DNA from: Candidatus Hydrogenedentota bacterium
GTDB taxonomy: Bacteria > Hydrogenedentota > Hydrogenedentia > Hydrogenedentales > SLHB01
Reading direction: 5' to 3'
Assembly (NCBI GenBank): GCA_903925285.1
Contig: CAIYET010000278.1
Span: 1-60,577 of the forward strand
Length of the DNA stretch: 60,577 bases
This document shows positions 27,457-36,494 of this stretch, piece by piece. The notes beneath the pieces are model-generated. The model did not search any database. It was given only the letters and a program-made list of their open reading frames with translations, and had not been told where the DNA came from. The translations under genes were made by a program, and so were the position numbers. Numbering within the stretch: the stretch's first letter is position 1; each line of letters opens with the position of its first letter.

Positions 27457-28161
27457 TTATGAATCGCGCATTCGGATGACGATGTTTTCGAAGGCGTTTT
27501 TGGAACTGGAGATGACTTCGGTCGCGCCGAGCGATTCGAGGATCTCGACGAACTCGTCCTGAAAACAACGCGCGATGATGCGGCATGTCTTGTTGCGGTC
27601 CCGCACGCGTTTGGTGACCAGCAGGGCGGTCTCGAGATTGTTGGATGCGACGATGACGACTTTGGCCTCGGCAACGTTGGCGTCTTCGATGGCGTCGAGT
27701 TGGCATGCGTTGTCGACGACGACGGCTTCGCCTTCGCGCAGGAGGTCGTCGACTTTGTCGCGGTCGCGTTCGATCACGCAGTAGGGCATGTTTTCTTTTC
27801 GGAAATACTGTACCAGCCGGTGGCCGAGGTTGCTGTATCCGACGACGACGATATGTCCGTGCATTTCCTTGGCCAACATGCGGCAACTCCTTTCGGGGTT
27901 GTATTTCGCGATGATGTTCTGGAACAGTAGGCTGAACGTTACACCGAAGATGATGCCTTGGGTCCACGTGTTGTAGGCGTTGGCGAAGTCGCCCTCGACG
28001 GTCTTGCAGAAAAGGCTGGCGCGCAACGCGTCCCACAGGCTCAATCCGTGCACGAATCGGTATACGAGAAAACCCAGCATAAACCAAGCGAACAGGACGC
28101 TCAGGATGCCCCGATTGTCTTTGAGCATCAGGCGCGTCTTGAGCCAAGTATGCCTGGACAT
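27457..28161 (-). CDS. two-helix ion-channel-like protein with RCK (TrkA-N) domain
   Basis: 234 residues. Two hydrophobic helices (about 20-40, ILSVLFAWFMLGFLVYRFV; and 68-84, IIFGVTFSLLF) flank a would-be pore loop. A TrkA-N NAD-binding domain (HIVVVGYSNLGHRLVQYF, then VVDNACQLDAIEDA, VIVASNNLETALL) fills the rest. This is the MthK-like channel layout, but the filter TVGYGD is replaced by TVEGDF. The start lies 22 nt past the dehydrogenase stop on the same strand. It could be a degenerate or differently selective channel subunit. Confidence 0.8.
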   Translation of the reverse strand: MSRHTWLKTRLMLKDNRGILSVLFAWFMLGFLVYRFVHGLSLWDALRASLFCKTVEGDFANAYNTWTQGIIFGVTFSLLFQNIIAKYNPERSCRMLAKEMHGHIVVVGYSNLGHRLVQYFRKENMPYCVIERDRDKVDDLLREGEAVVVDNACQLDAIEDANVAEAKVVIVASNNLETALLVTKRVRDRNKTCRIIARCFQDEFVEILESLGATEVISSSKNAFENIVIRMRDS

Positions 28162-28182
28162 CGGGTTCTCTTCTCTGGGTCG

Positions 28183-29187
28183 TTAGGGGTTTCCGTACAA
28201 TGCGTCGAGGGCGTCGTCGATGAAGACGTCGGTAATCGGGACTTCATCCACGACGCTGAAAAACATGTTTTGTTTGTCGACGAATGCCTTGAGCGTCGCG
28301 AGGCATTGCCGGACTTCTTCGCGGGCGACGTCCGGCACGCGATATCGGAGACCGAGACGGTCCATGAGGCCGACGGCCCATTCGTGGCCGTTTTGCTGGA
28401 GGCGCGTCATGAGAAAGATGCCCAGGGCGACCAGATCGCCGTGCACGAAATGGCGGCGCGTGATATGTTCGATGTTATAAGCGATGAGATGTTCGGAACC
28501 TTCTTCGGGCCTGCTCGAGCCGATCCGTGCGCAGAACTCGACCTCGCGGCGATAGAGGTCCATGATCGTGTCGATGCCGCGGGGCGTCACGTCGTGCACG
28601 TCGGCGGCGTTTCGGTCGAGTTCCGCGAGGCACTCGACGGCCAGTTGGGCTGCTTGCGGGTCATACGCCTCCCCGCGCAGGCGATGGGCGAGATCCCAAT
28701 CGTATAGCGCGGTGTGAATGCTGGCGATGTCGGCCGCGCCGGCGCGGTTGAGTTCGGCGGGGGCTTGACGGATTAGATCGTAATCGACGAGCAGTTCGCG
28801 TGGAAAGATGTCGCCGACATACTTCACGGTTTTGTCGATGCGGACCGCCACCATGTTTGTCAGCGGGGCGTCCACGGAGATGATCGTCGGCACGAGAACC
28901 ATGCGGCAACCGCGTTTCCATGCGAGGTATTTCGCGGTGTCGCAACAGGAGCCGCCGCCGATTCCCACGACGACATCGCACGGGGGAAGCTCGCGATCTG
29001 CTCGTTCGAGCGTGGCAAGGTCCATATTCTCGACGAAATAAACCCGTGAAGGCGTCCAGTTCACGTGCGCGCGGAACAGCCCCCACGGAATCTCCATGGT
29101 CGTCACGAGGACGGTTCCTGGCAAGTCCCTCAGTTTGCCGGCGACCCCGACGCCGGACTCGATCTGCGGCGCTATGTACACGGGCAT
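28183..29187 (-). CDS. glycerol-1-phosphate dehydrogenase-like (AraM/EgsA) enzyme
   Basis: 334 residues of the iron-alcohol-dehydrogenase/dehydroquinate-synthase superfamily. The nucleotide loop is VVVGIGGGSCCDTAKYLAW, then VPTIISVDAPLTNMVAVR; metal ligands are plausibly in GSEHLIAYNIEH and RRHFVHGDLVALG. This pattern fits sn-glycerol-1-phosphate dehydrogenases, which reduce dihydroxyacetone phosphate with NAD(P)H. In Bacillus, AraM feeds archaeal-type glyceryl ethers. A polyol or alcohol dehydrogenase of the same superfamily is the alternative. The SD AAGGAGG is strong. Confidence 0.75.
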   Translation of the reverse strand: MPVYIAPQIESGVGVAGKLRDLPGTVLVTTMEIPWGLFRAHVNWTPSRVYFVENMDLATLERADRELPPCDVVVGIGGGSCCDTAKYLAWKRGCRMVLVPTIISVDAPLTNMVAVRIDKTVKYVGDIFPRELLVDYDLIRQAPAELNRAGAADIASIHTALYDWDLAHRLRGEAYDPQAAQLAVECLAELDRNAADVHDVTPRGIDTIMDLYRREVEFCARIGSSRPEEGSEHLIAYNIEHITRRHFVHGDLVALGIFLMTRLQQNGHEWAVGLMDRLGLRYRVPDVAREEVRQCLATLKAFVDKQNMFFSVVDEVPITDVFIDDALDALYGNP

Positions 29188-29312
29188 CCTCCTCCTTCAT
29201 CGAGAACGGGCAAGAACAGCCCTCTTGCGCATCAACGCAGGGGCTACGGTTGCATGCGTACTTCAAAGAAGGCGCCGCTCGTTCGGAGCGACGCCTTCAT
29301 TTCATTACAGTG

Positions 29313-32300
29313 TTACTTTGAAGAGCCTTGGCGCAGGTAGTCGTTCAGGTTCAGGTACTGGAACTCTCGTGTACTGGCATCGTTCTTGCCTTCTGCGTAT
29401 GCGAACCACAACTCGAGTGTACTCGAATCATACACGACATTGAGCACGTTGAGCACCTTGGGATTGTCGGGATCGTCGGAACCGATGAGATCCCTCTTGG
29501 CGATGGCCCTGGCAATCTGCTGCATTACAGGAATGTCGATCTTCCCGTAGTTTGCGTCGATGAGACTCCATGCCACATCCTGATGGACTTGTCCGGAAAT
29601 GTCCTCGCGCTTTTTTTGTGCGTTGAACACGACGAACTTGTCTATTTGTCCATTCAGGGAGTTCTCTTCGGCCGAAGTCGGATCGTTGTCGTTGACGACA
29701 ACGAAATCGGCTGGCGGCGTTAGGGCCGCGTTGGCGTGGATCTTGGCGGCGGCGCGCTGCCAGCGCCCGTCGGCGATGAGGTAGTCGGAATTCCTGATTC
29801 GTCTTGCCGTCTTGATAATGTCGGTGGCCGAGTCCAGGTTCTTTGCATCGTAGAGGATCGTGCGGAAGAACGACATAAATGGTTCGCCGCGCAATTCGGG
29901 ATCGAGCGCCGGAATGCCTATTTCGGCCAGCGAAACGCCCGCGAGATTGAATCCCGTGTGGACGCCGATCATGCCGGCCGACGTCACGTTCACGTGCGGC
30001 GAGCCGTTTTGCGGAATATACACGACGATGCAGGGATACTCCTGCAACAGCGGGTTGTTGCGGGGCCAGCCGAGTTCGCCGAGGGGACAATCGAGATCGC
30101 GGACCTGCAACATGTCGCCGGTGGTCGTGGCCTCCTTCCATACGGCCACGGAACTGCATGAGTAGTTTCGAAGCGATTGGATCATATGAACGCGGCGCAA
30201 CAGCACGACATCGACGTTATGCCCAGCACCGGCCAGCGCAAGCCCGTCGGCCATGCCGTTCATCTCCTCGACAACACGGGGTTCTATGTAGGGTGCGGCC
30301 TGGTTCCAGGCGGCGTCGAGGTTCGCGGTCGAGAACTTGGCCGGGTCTTGGTCCTGGGCGCTGGCGAGGAACGCCTGCAGGAAGGCTTGGATTTCCGTCA
30401 CCATAAGTTCTCCGTAGCGCCTTCCCATCTCATATGGCGTACCAGATAACACCAGCAACGGTACGGCATGCGGCCCTTGGCCGACCAGCGTGCGGCTGCC
30501 GTGCTGTAGATATAGCGTCGGGCTGAAATACGTATCCGGCAGCACGCGTATCTGCGTCGTGAAAATGTATGGCGATTCCGGAATCGGACTGCGGTACTTG
30601 AGCTGCACGAAAAATCCGGTCCATTGCCCGAGCGGCGGGTCGGCGGGCCGTGCGCGGTATATGCCGTGGTCGATGCTTTGAAGCGGGGTCGAAGTCCAAA
30701 TCGGCCCTGTGATTGGCAAGCGGAAATCGCGGGCGTTGGGATAGTGCAGGTCGATGGGAGGGGTGATGGTCACGGCCCCATTCGTGGTGCTTGCTTGCCA
30801 CATGTTGACCTCGAATGGCGTCAAATCGGTTGCCACGCGAATATTGCCGTCCGCTTCGAGGGTCCAATCGATATTGGGCAAGTCGGCGGCTAACGGCGGG
30901 CTGGGGTCGGTCAGCATGGCGTAGTAGAACGTCATCGCGCTGTCTACCGCCTCTTTCCACCCCAGGCTGTTCGTGGGATACAGGGGGTCGAACTGGTCGA
31001 GTCCATGGTGCGAGTTGGGGAGGTAGTGCAAGAGGTTTTTCCCGGGGATGTTGTGGTAGTAAAACTGCGAAGAATCCGGCAAGAAGAACTCGTCGCCCGT
31101 CGAATTCACGATTAGCTTCGGCTTCGTCAAGCGGTGGCGATATCGATAGGGATCCACGATATCCAGCAGGGCTTGGCCTTCGCGCGAGTTGAAACTGTCG
31201 AAGATGTCGAATTCCACGTAATTGGCGACGGCGCTCGAATAACCCTTCCAGATAAATGGCGGCGACTCGAGTTGGAATGGATCGTTACGCAGGCCGTAGG
31301 AACTGGCGTAGGCGAACTTCTGGTGTTGCATCTGGAGTCCCATATTCAGAACGTCGATGACCATCGGGACGATGGCCTTTACGCGCTGATGCGGCACGCG
31401 GCTGAGGTCTGCGGACAGGTGGGCGTCCGCGACGGCCGTCAACCATGTCGTCCAGCCGCGTTTGGATGCGCCCGTCACAACGAAGTCGTCAATGCTAATG
31501 GGGGAAGCGAACAGCTCCGGGCGCGCGCAAAAGTCCTGCACCGTGTCCATGGCTCGGAACGCACTCTTGACCATCGGCAACAACAGTGGCCAAGTGGTGT
31601 TGGGATTGCCGGCGTCGGTCTTCTCGAACTTGTCATAAGTGTACGCGATGATAGCGTCCTCGCTACGGCTTCGGTATGGGGTGTCCGTAAACGTAATCGG
31701 TTCATTGGGGACGTCGTCCAGCAGAGTGACAACCGAACCGGTCGTTCTGGAAATGAGGGTTAAACTCGATAAATACGGGTCGGAGGAACTGATATTCGCC
31801 ACGTCTGGAGGCTGGGATGGATCATACGAACCGCCGGTAATGACCAAGAGTGACGTTTTGCTGCGAACAATGTCCGGAACGACGATGGTCATCCAGTGAT
31901 TCCAATACGCATGTAGCACGCCCAGGTCATCGGGCCACCGCGGCGACAGAATTTCGGAAGTGTCGCGCCATTCCTGCGAGCGCAACGAGACGACATAGAT
32001 GGTGCAGCCGTCGGTTTTCGTCGTCGATGTGGGCCGTGGCTCGTATTTGTATGCCGGGTCGGGGTCGGGCGCGGCGATGTAGCGGTCGAGGGCCGTCCCA
32101 AAGTCGTACGTCCGGCGCAACTGGGCCGCCGCCTTGTTCGGGTTCCCAGCCGGATCCTGAGCCACGTTCGCTGGCACGTCCACCGTCACTATCCCCTGGC
32201 CAATCGGTGTTACGTCGAACTGGTATTGGGACGCGTCGACGGCCAGGAAGGTGTCTTTGGCTATCCTGCCGTTGCCCACGATCACGTCGCTTTCTTCGAA

Positions 32301-35300
32301 CTCTCTCACCAACGCGCTGAATTTCGCCGTCACTGGAATGCGAGACACAATCGTCGGATCGCCAATCATCGGCTCCTCAACGGTTGTAGTCAACTCCACC
32401 GCAGGTCCGGCTTGGCCATTGTAGGTCAGCCTCAACTGCGGCGCCGCTGTGTTCGGGTTCCCTGCCGGATCTTGCGCCTTGTTCGCTGCTATGTCCACCG
32501 TCACTATCCCCTGAGCGATCGGCATTACGTTGAACTGGTAGTGGAACTCGTCGCTGGCCAGGAAGTTGCCGGGCGTGCCGTTGCTCACGCTCACGTCGCC
32601 CAACTCGAACCCCGTCACCGCCTCACTGAATGTCGCCTTTATCGGAATGGGAGATATGTTCGTCGGGTTCCCTGCTGTCGTAGTTAACACCACCGAAGGA
32701 GACGTCAGGTCGCCCTCGCCCTCGCCTTCGCCCTCGCCCTCGGAAGCCTGTTGCACAGTCAGCAACGCCGCATTCGAGGTCGCGCTGCTGAATGCGTTCG
32801 ATGCGACGCACGAATACAAACCCTTGTCGGACAATTGGGCTTTTGCGATGCTGAACGTTGCCAATGTCGCACTCACAATTGCGTTGGCGCCCTTGCTCCA
32901 TTGATAGCTCAACGGCGCCGTGCCGACGGCGGTCACGCTAAACGTGGCCAGTTGCCCGACATTAACCGTCAACGACTGCGGCTGCGCAGTGATAGTCGGC
33001 GCTTCCCCAATGGTGATGGACTTGGTCGCGGAACTCATGCCGTCGAGGGTAATCACTTCGAGCGTGACATCGTACTTGCCTGTCTCCAAGTACACGTGCT
33101 GTGGGTCTTTCATGCGGCTCTTTGGAGTTTCGTCGCCGAAATCCCATGTCCAGGAACTAACAGGCGAGGTTCCTTCAGCAGTCAGGTCGGTAAACTGGAT
33201 CGCCTTGCCTACGACCGGCTTGGTGCTGTCGTCCCAAGACAAGTTGGCTATGGGCGGAACCGGGGTCATGGGCGGCGCCACGCGCAGTTCCGTACACATT
33301 TGGAAAGGCGCGGGTGTCTCGTTCAATTCATAGGGGCTGTTGTAGGTCAACTGTATGAAGAAGCCGGTCCACGCGGTCTGCGATCGGGCGGGCTGCGCCA
33401 CGTACCGGATGCGTCCGGTTTCGGTCAGTCCGATTGGCGTCAACTCGATTGAAGTCCACGCGGGCGGATTTGGGGTATAGGACCACCGGAAGTCGCGGTT
33501 CGACGACACGGCCGTCCACATCAGCACCTTGTCCGGTGCGGTCTGCGTCTCGAGGTCGATGTGGGTATTGTCGTCTGACGCCTCCCAGGAAAACGACGGG
33601 CGGTTGTTGTCCCCATTTGCGATGGACTGAAACCACGGTGCGAGAAGGGCTGGCGCAGCGGTCGAGGACGTGTAATGGTCGGTGTTTGGAGCGTACGTCA
33701 GATAGTTTTCGCCGGCGAGTTGTTTGAAATAGAACTGGGCGCTGTCAGGCACGAAGAACTCGTCGCCCGTCGAGTTGATAAGTAGTTTGGGCATGATGAG
33801 GCGGTCGCGGTATTGGAACGGATCGACAATTTTGAGCAGGGATTGCCCTTCGGGGGAATTATTGTGTTCGAAGACATGGAGGTCGACATAGGCTTGAATG
33901 GCCGTGGAGAATCCACCGTATACGGCGCGGTGATGCTCCATTTGCACGGTCATGTTCAGCACGTCGATGACGACGGGCGCGATGGCCGTCACGCGCGAGT
34001 CGGCAGCGGCGGTCAGCCAGGTAGTCCAGCCGCGTTTCGATCCGCCGGTGACGACGAACCGTTTCACCAGCGGCAGATCGGGGTGCAACGGGTCGCGCAG
34101 GAGGTCTTGGATTGTGTCCATGGCGCGGACAGCGCTCTTGGTCATGGGCAACAGTGCCGGCCATGTCGCATCCATTGTCTTGAGATATTTGTAGTAGGAA
34201 AGTGCGATGATCTGATCTTCCGTACGCCCGGTGGTTGCATACCGGTTGTCGGGGTCGGGATCGTTCGTAAAGATCAGCGGTTCGTTGGGCACTTGCTTGA
34301 TCACCGCAACGACCGCGTTTGATTCCTTCGCGAAGGCGATCAACTCGGAACTGGGTGAGCAGTCGTCGCGATTACTGCCCCCGTCGATGAGCAAAAGCCC
34401 GGTGCGGTTCATCGTACCGACAGGCTTTATAATCGTCATACAGTGCTGCCACAACGATCGGTCAACCTCGCCTTCGTTCTCGCCCTCGCCCTCGCCTTCG
34501 CCCACGGACGTCCGCCATCTCTGCGAAGACATCGCGAAGGAGTGAATGGTAACGCCTATGCCTTCGGGGGTTATGGGCGTGGTCTCCTCGATGAAGGAAT
34601 AGCTATCGTCGACGGAGCGTATGTAATCGTCGATCGGACGGCTCGCGAACACGTTGATGTCCTGCTGCGTCTTCGCCTGGGCGCCTAGCAGTCCCGTCAC
34701 TTCGAGTTCGACGGGATACCGGCCTGGAGTCGTGTACATATGCACCGGATTTCGTTCTGTCGAGGTCCGCCCGTCGCCGAAGTTCCACCGCCATTGCGTA
34801 ATGGGGATGTTGCCTTGCGTGGACTCGTCGGTAAATGTAACGTTCGCGACGGTCAATGCGCGGGGTTTGTCGGGGGAAAAAGCGGCTACGAGCGGCGGCG
34901 GAGCCACCACGAGCGACTCGGTGAATGTGTCTTGGCCATGCGCGGTAATCACGGTCAGCGAGATCTGATAATCGCCGGGCTGAGCGAAGGTGTAGGCCAA
35001 CGCGGGCTGCGCGCCGTTGAACATCTGTCCTTGGCCTTCGATGTGCCAGCGCCATGAAGTGATCGGCATCGTACCCTTCACGGAGGTGTCGACGAATTGC
35101 ATCGTCGACCCGGCCTGTGGCGTCGGCACATTCGCCAGACCGTCTAACAGCGTGATAACGGTGATCTCCGCCACGGGGATCGTCTTGAATCGCTCATTTT
35201 CATTGGATCGAGCTTCCTGCGGCGTAAGCTTCGACACATCGCCTGTCAACGGCTCGACATCTTTCTGTGCGAGGCTCCCCTGGAACGTGAGGTGGTAAGG

Positions 35301-36194
35301 CCCGCCCGGCACGCCAATCGCGGAAATGCCGCCGAGGCCGATGGCCGCCAACGCTTCGAGCGCCTTCTGCACGGCGGCCCCGTCTGCATGGTAGTCGATG
35401 GGCGCGGTGGTCTGGTTGTGGAACGTCAAGGTGAACGAACCGTCGATCGCACCCGACACGACGACCTGTTGGATTTCATTCAAGCCCTTGACGAAAGCGG
35501 CCTTCGGCGCCACCTTTCCGCGCACCAACACTTCATGCGTGATGCTCGAAGAGCCGCTCGTACCGCTCGCGATCGTCAGCGTAACCTTGTACAGACCCGA
35601 CTGGGCGAAGGTGTGCACCGGATTGCGTTGGACGCCGGTTATCCCATCGCCGAACTCCCAGTACCAACTCGATATCGACGTCAAGCCCGACGCGGACGCA
35701 TCGGTAAAGAGAATGGGGTCGCCCGCGAAAAGGGCCTCCGAAGGCACGGTGAAGTCTGCGGAAATCTGCACGTTGGCGACTACGGAGACCTCCACCGTCG
35801 CGGCGCCTTCCGACTGGACAAGGATCGTGCCGGCGTTGCCCCCCAGCGTCATGAGAGAGGGCTTCAATGTTACCGGAATGGTCAGTTTGCCCGATTCATT
35901 CTCGAGTACGCATCCAGCGCTCGTATCTTGACAGGCCCCGATCACAATCCAAGGCTGCACCGGCGTCACGACCAGCGGCGCCATATGCCGACTCGTGGCA
36001 TTGATGCCCACCGTGAGCGACAGGGGCGTCGTCTGCGTCCCGAAGTCCAATTGCGTCGGACTCACCCGGAGTTCGATGTCCACGTTGTTGAACCACGGAC
36101 ATCCTGTCAACGCGACACACAGCATCGCCAGCAGCATCGTCAGCGACAGGGCGCCCCCACGCGGTTTCAATACACCATTCCGGAAGCCTACCAT
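29313..36194 (-). CDS. giant multidomain lipoprotein: PKD/Ig modules, two PqaA-like hydrolase domains, C45-like domain
   Basis: 2,293 residues from ATG 36194 (SD AAGGAG; lipobox LTGC). Approximate order: PKD at 146-226, 355-431 and 435-513; a PhoPQ-activated PqaA-like alpha/beta hydrolase at 515-985 with nucleophile motif VTGGSKRGW, acid block NSTGDEFFVPDS and His in NTDHY; PKD 983-1063; Ig-like 1063-1145; an Asp/Thr-flanked EGEGEGEGEG linker near 1150; two bacterial Ig-like repeats to ~1365; a second PqaA-like domain to ~1878 (VTGASKRGW, NSTGDEFFLPDS, NSHHG); and a C45/acyltransferase-like domain from ~1905 (GTPYEMGRRYGELM, Cys in NYSCSS). All three catalytic centres look intact. It is probably a surface-displayed hydrolase scaffold. 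Confidence 0.85.
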   Translation of the reverse strand: MVGFRNGVLKPRGGALSLTMLLAMLCVALTGCPWFNNVDIELRVSPTQLDFGTQTTPLSLTVGINATSRHMAPLVVTPVQPWIVIGACQDTSAGCVLENESGKLTIPVTLKPSLMTLGGNAGTILVQSEGAATVEVSVVANVQISADFTVPSEALFAGDPILFTDASASGLTSISSWYWEFGDGITGVQRNPVHTFAQSGLYKVTLTIASGTSGSSSITHEVLVRGKVAPKAAFVKGLNEIQQVVVSGAIDGSFTLTFHNQTTAPIDYHADGAAVQKALEALAAIGLGGISAIGVPGGPYHLTFQGSLAQKDVEPLTGDVSKLTPQEARSNENERFKTIPVAEITVITLLDGLANVPTPQAGSTMQFVDTSVKGTMPITSWRWHIEGQGQMFNGAQPALAYTFAQPGDYQISLTVITAHGQDTFTESLVVAPPPLVAAFSPDKPRALTVANVTFTDESTQGNIPITQWRWNFGDGRTSTERNPVHMYTTPGRYPVELEVTGLLGAQAKTQQDINVFASRPIDDYIRSVDDSYSFIEETTPITPEGIGVTIHSFAMSSQRWRTSVGEGEGEGENEGEVDRSLWQHCMTIIKPVGTMNRTGLLLIDGGSNRDDCSPSSELIAFAKESNAVVAVIKQVPNEPLIFTNDPDPDNRYATTGRTEDQIIALSYYKYLKTMDATWPALLPMTKSAVRAMDTIQDLLRDPLHPDLPLVKRFVVTGGSKRGWTTWLTAAADSRVTAIAPVVIDVLNMTVQMEHHRAVYGGFSTAIQAYVDLHVFEHNNSPEGQSLLKIVDPFQYRDRLIMPKLLINSTGDEFFVPDSAQFYFKQLAGENYLTYAPNTDHYTSSTAAPALLAPWFQSIANGDNNRPSFSWEASDDNTHIDLETQTAPDKVLMWTAVSSNRDFRWSYTPNPPAWTSIELTPIGLTETGRIRYVAQPARSQTAWTGFFIQLTYNSPYELNETPAPFQMCTELRVAPPMTPVPPIANLSWDDSTKPVVGKAIQFTDLTAEGTSPVSSWTWDFGDETPKSRMKDPQHVYLETGKYDVTLEVITLDGMSSATKSITIGEAPTITAQPQSLTVNVGQLATFSVTAVGTAPLSYQWSKGANAIVSATLATFSIAKAQLSDKGLYSCVASNAFSSATSNAALLTVQQASEGEGEGEGEGDLTSPSVVLTTTAGNPTNISPIPIKATFSEAVTGFELGDVSVSNGTPGNFLASDEFHYQFNVMPIAQGIVTVDIAANKAQDPAGNPNTAAPQLRLTYNGQAGPAVELTTTVEEPMIGDPTIVSRIPVTAKFSALVREFEESDVIVGNGRIAKDTFLAVDASQYQFDVTPIGQGIVTVDVPANVAQDPAGNPNKAAAQLRRTYDFGTALDRYIAAPDPDPAYKYEPRPTSTTKTDGCTIYVVSLRSQEWRDTSEILSPRWPDDLGVLHAYWNHWMTIVVPDIVRSKTSLLVITGGSYDPSQPPDVANISSSDPYLSSLTLISRTTGSVVTLLDDVPNEPITFTDTPYRSRSEDAIIAYTYDKFEKTDAGNPNTTWPLLLPMVKSAFRAMDTVQDFCARPELFASPISIDDFVVTGASKRGWTTWLTAVADAHLSADLSRVPHQRVKAIVPMVIDVLNMGLQMQHQKFAYASSYGLRNDPFQLESPPFIWKGYSSAVANYVEFDIFDSFNSREGQALLDIVDPYRYRHRLTKPKLIVNSTGDEFFLPDSSQFYYHNIPGKNLLHYLPNSHHGLDQFDPLYPTNSLGWKEAVDSAMTFYYAMLTDPSPPLAADLPNIDWTLEADGNIRVATDLTPFEVNMWQASTTNGAVTITPPIDLHYPNARDFRLPITGPIWTSTPLQSIDHGIYRARPADPPLGQWTGFFVQLKYRSPIPESPYIFTTQIRVLPDTYFSPTLYLQHGSRTLVGQGPHAVPLLVLSGTPYEMGRRYGELMVTEIQAFLQAFLASAQDQDPAKFSTANLDAAWNQAAPYIEPRVVEEMNGMADGLALAGAGHNVDVVLLRRVHMIQSLRNYSCSSVAVWKEATTTGDMLQVRDLDCPLGELGWPRNNPLLQEYPCIVVYIPQNGSPHVNVTSAGMIGVHTGFNLAGVSLAEIGIPALDPELRGEPFMSFFRTILYDAKNLDSATDIIKTARRIRNSDYLIADGRWQRAAAKIHANAALTPPADFVVVNDNDPTSAEENSLNGQIDKFVVFNAQKKREDISGQVHQDVAWSLIDANYGKIDIPVMQQIARAIAKRDLIGSDDPDNPKVLNVLNVVYDSSTLELWFAYAEGKNDASTREFQYLNLNDYLRQGSSK
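32710..32744 (-). repeat. hexamer repeat encoding an (EG)n linker
   Basis: Tandem GAGGGC/GAAGGC hexamers on the minus strand encode the EGEGEGEGEG linker between the Ig-like domain and the bacterial Ig repeats. Synonymous GAG/GAA variation shows the run is maintained as protein and is not a fresh slippage product. Confidence 0.85.
34467..34504 (-). repeat. second hexamer repeat encoding GEGEGEGENEGE
   Basis: This run lies inside the first PqaA-like domain, just before the WQHCMTIIKP strand, at a point where the second PqaA-like copy has no such insert. A Glu-Gly insert within an enzymatic domain is odd and suggests a surface loop expansion. Confidence 0.8.
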
Positions 36195-36304
36195 GAAATC
36201 CACTCCTTGTTGCCAGATTCGCCGCCACACATACCGCCCATCCAGCAGGCCGAATGTGAAACGCCTCCCAGCTCACAGGTTAAAGAGCTTTTTACCGTGT
36301 TACA

Positions 36305-36333
36305 ATCATGCCAGTTTCCACGCCCGGAGTCAA
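36305..36333 (-). promoter_or_regulatory. putative promoter of the giant lipoprotein gene
   Basis: On the minus strand, TTGACT (plus 36328-36333) and CATGAT (plus 36305-36310) are separated by 17 bp, about 110 bp upstream of the start codon at 36194. The -35 is good and the -10 is mediocre. Confidence 0.45.
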
Positions 36334-36356
36334 CAGTTTATCCAGAGACCGTAGGA

Positions 36357-36416
36357 AGCTAGGCTGTAGGCTGTTGGAAGTGCGCGCCTACAGCCAGCCT
36401 ACAGATTCTAACTCCC
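36357..36416. repeat. degenerate CTGTAGG/TAACTCC heptad hairpin
   Basis: GCTAGGCTGTAGGCTGTTGG on the left (36358-36377) faces CCTACAGCCAGCCTACAG (36387-36404) across a short loop, followed by ATTCTAACTCCC, a piece of a second heptad family. It lies in the divergent region between the giant lipoprotein and the sialidase-fold gene. A TATAAT at 36425-36430 follows and may drive the plus-strand gene. Confidence 0.7.
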
Positions 36417-36494
36417 GACTCCTGTATAATGATATACACGTTCGTGACGCACGAATTGCGTGCTCGCGTTGACTGGATGGGAGAGAAAATAGTC

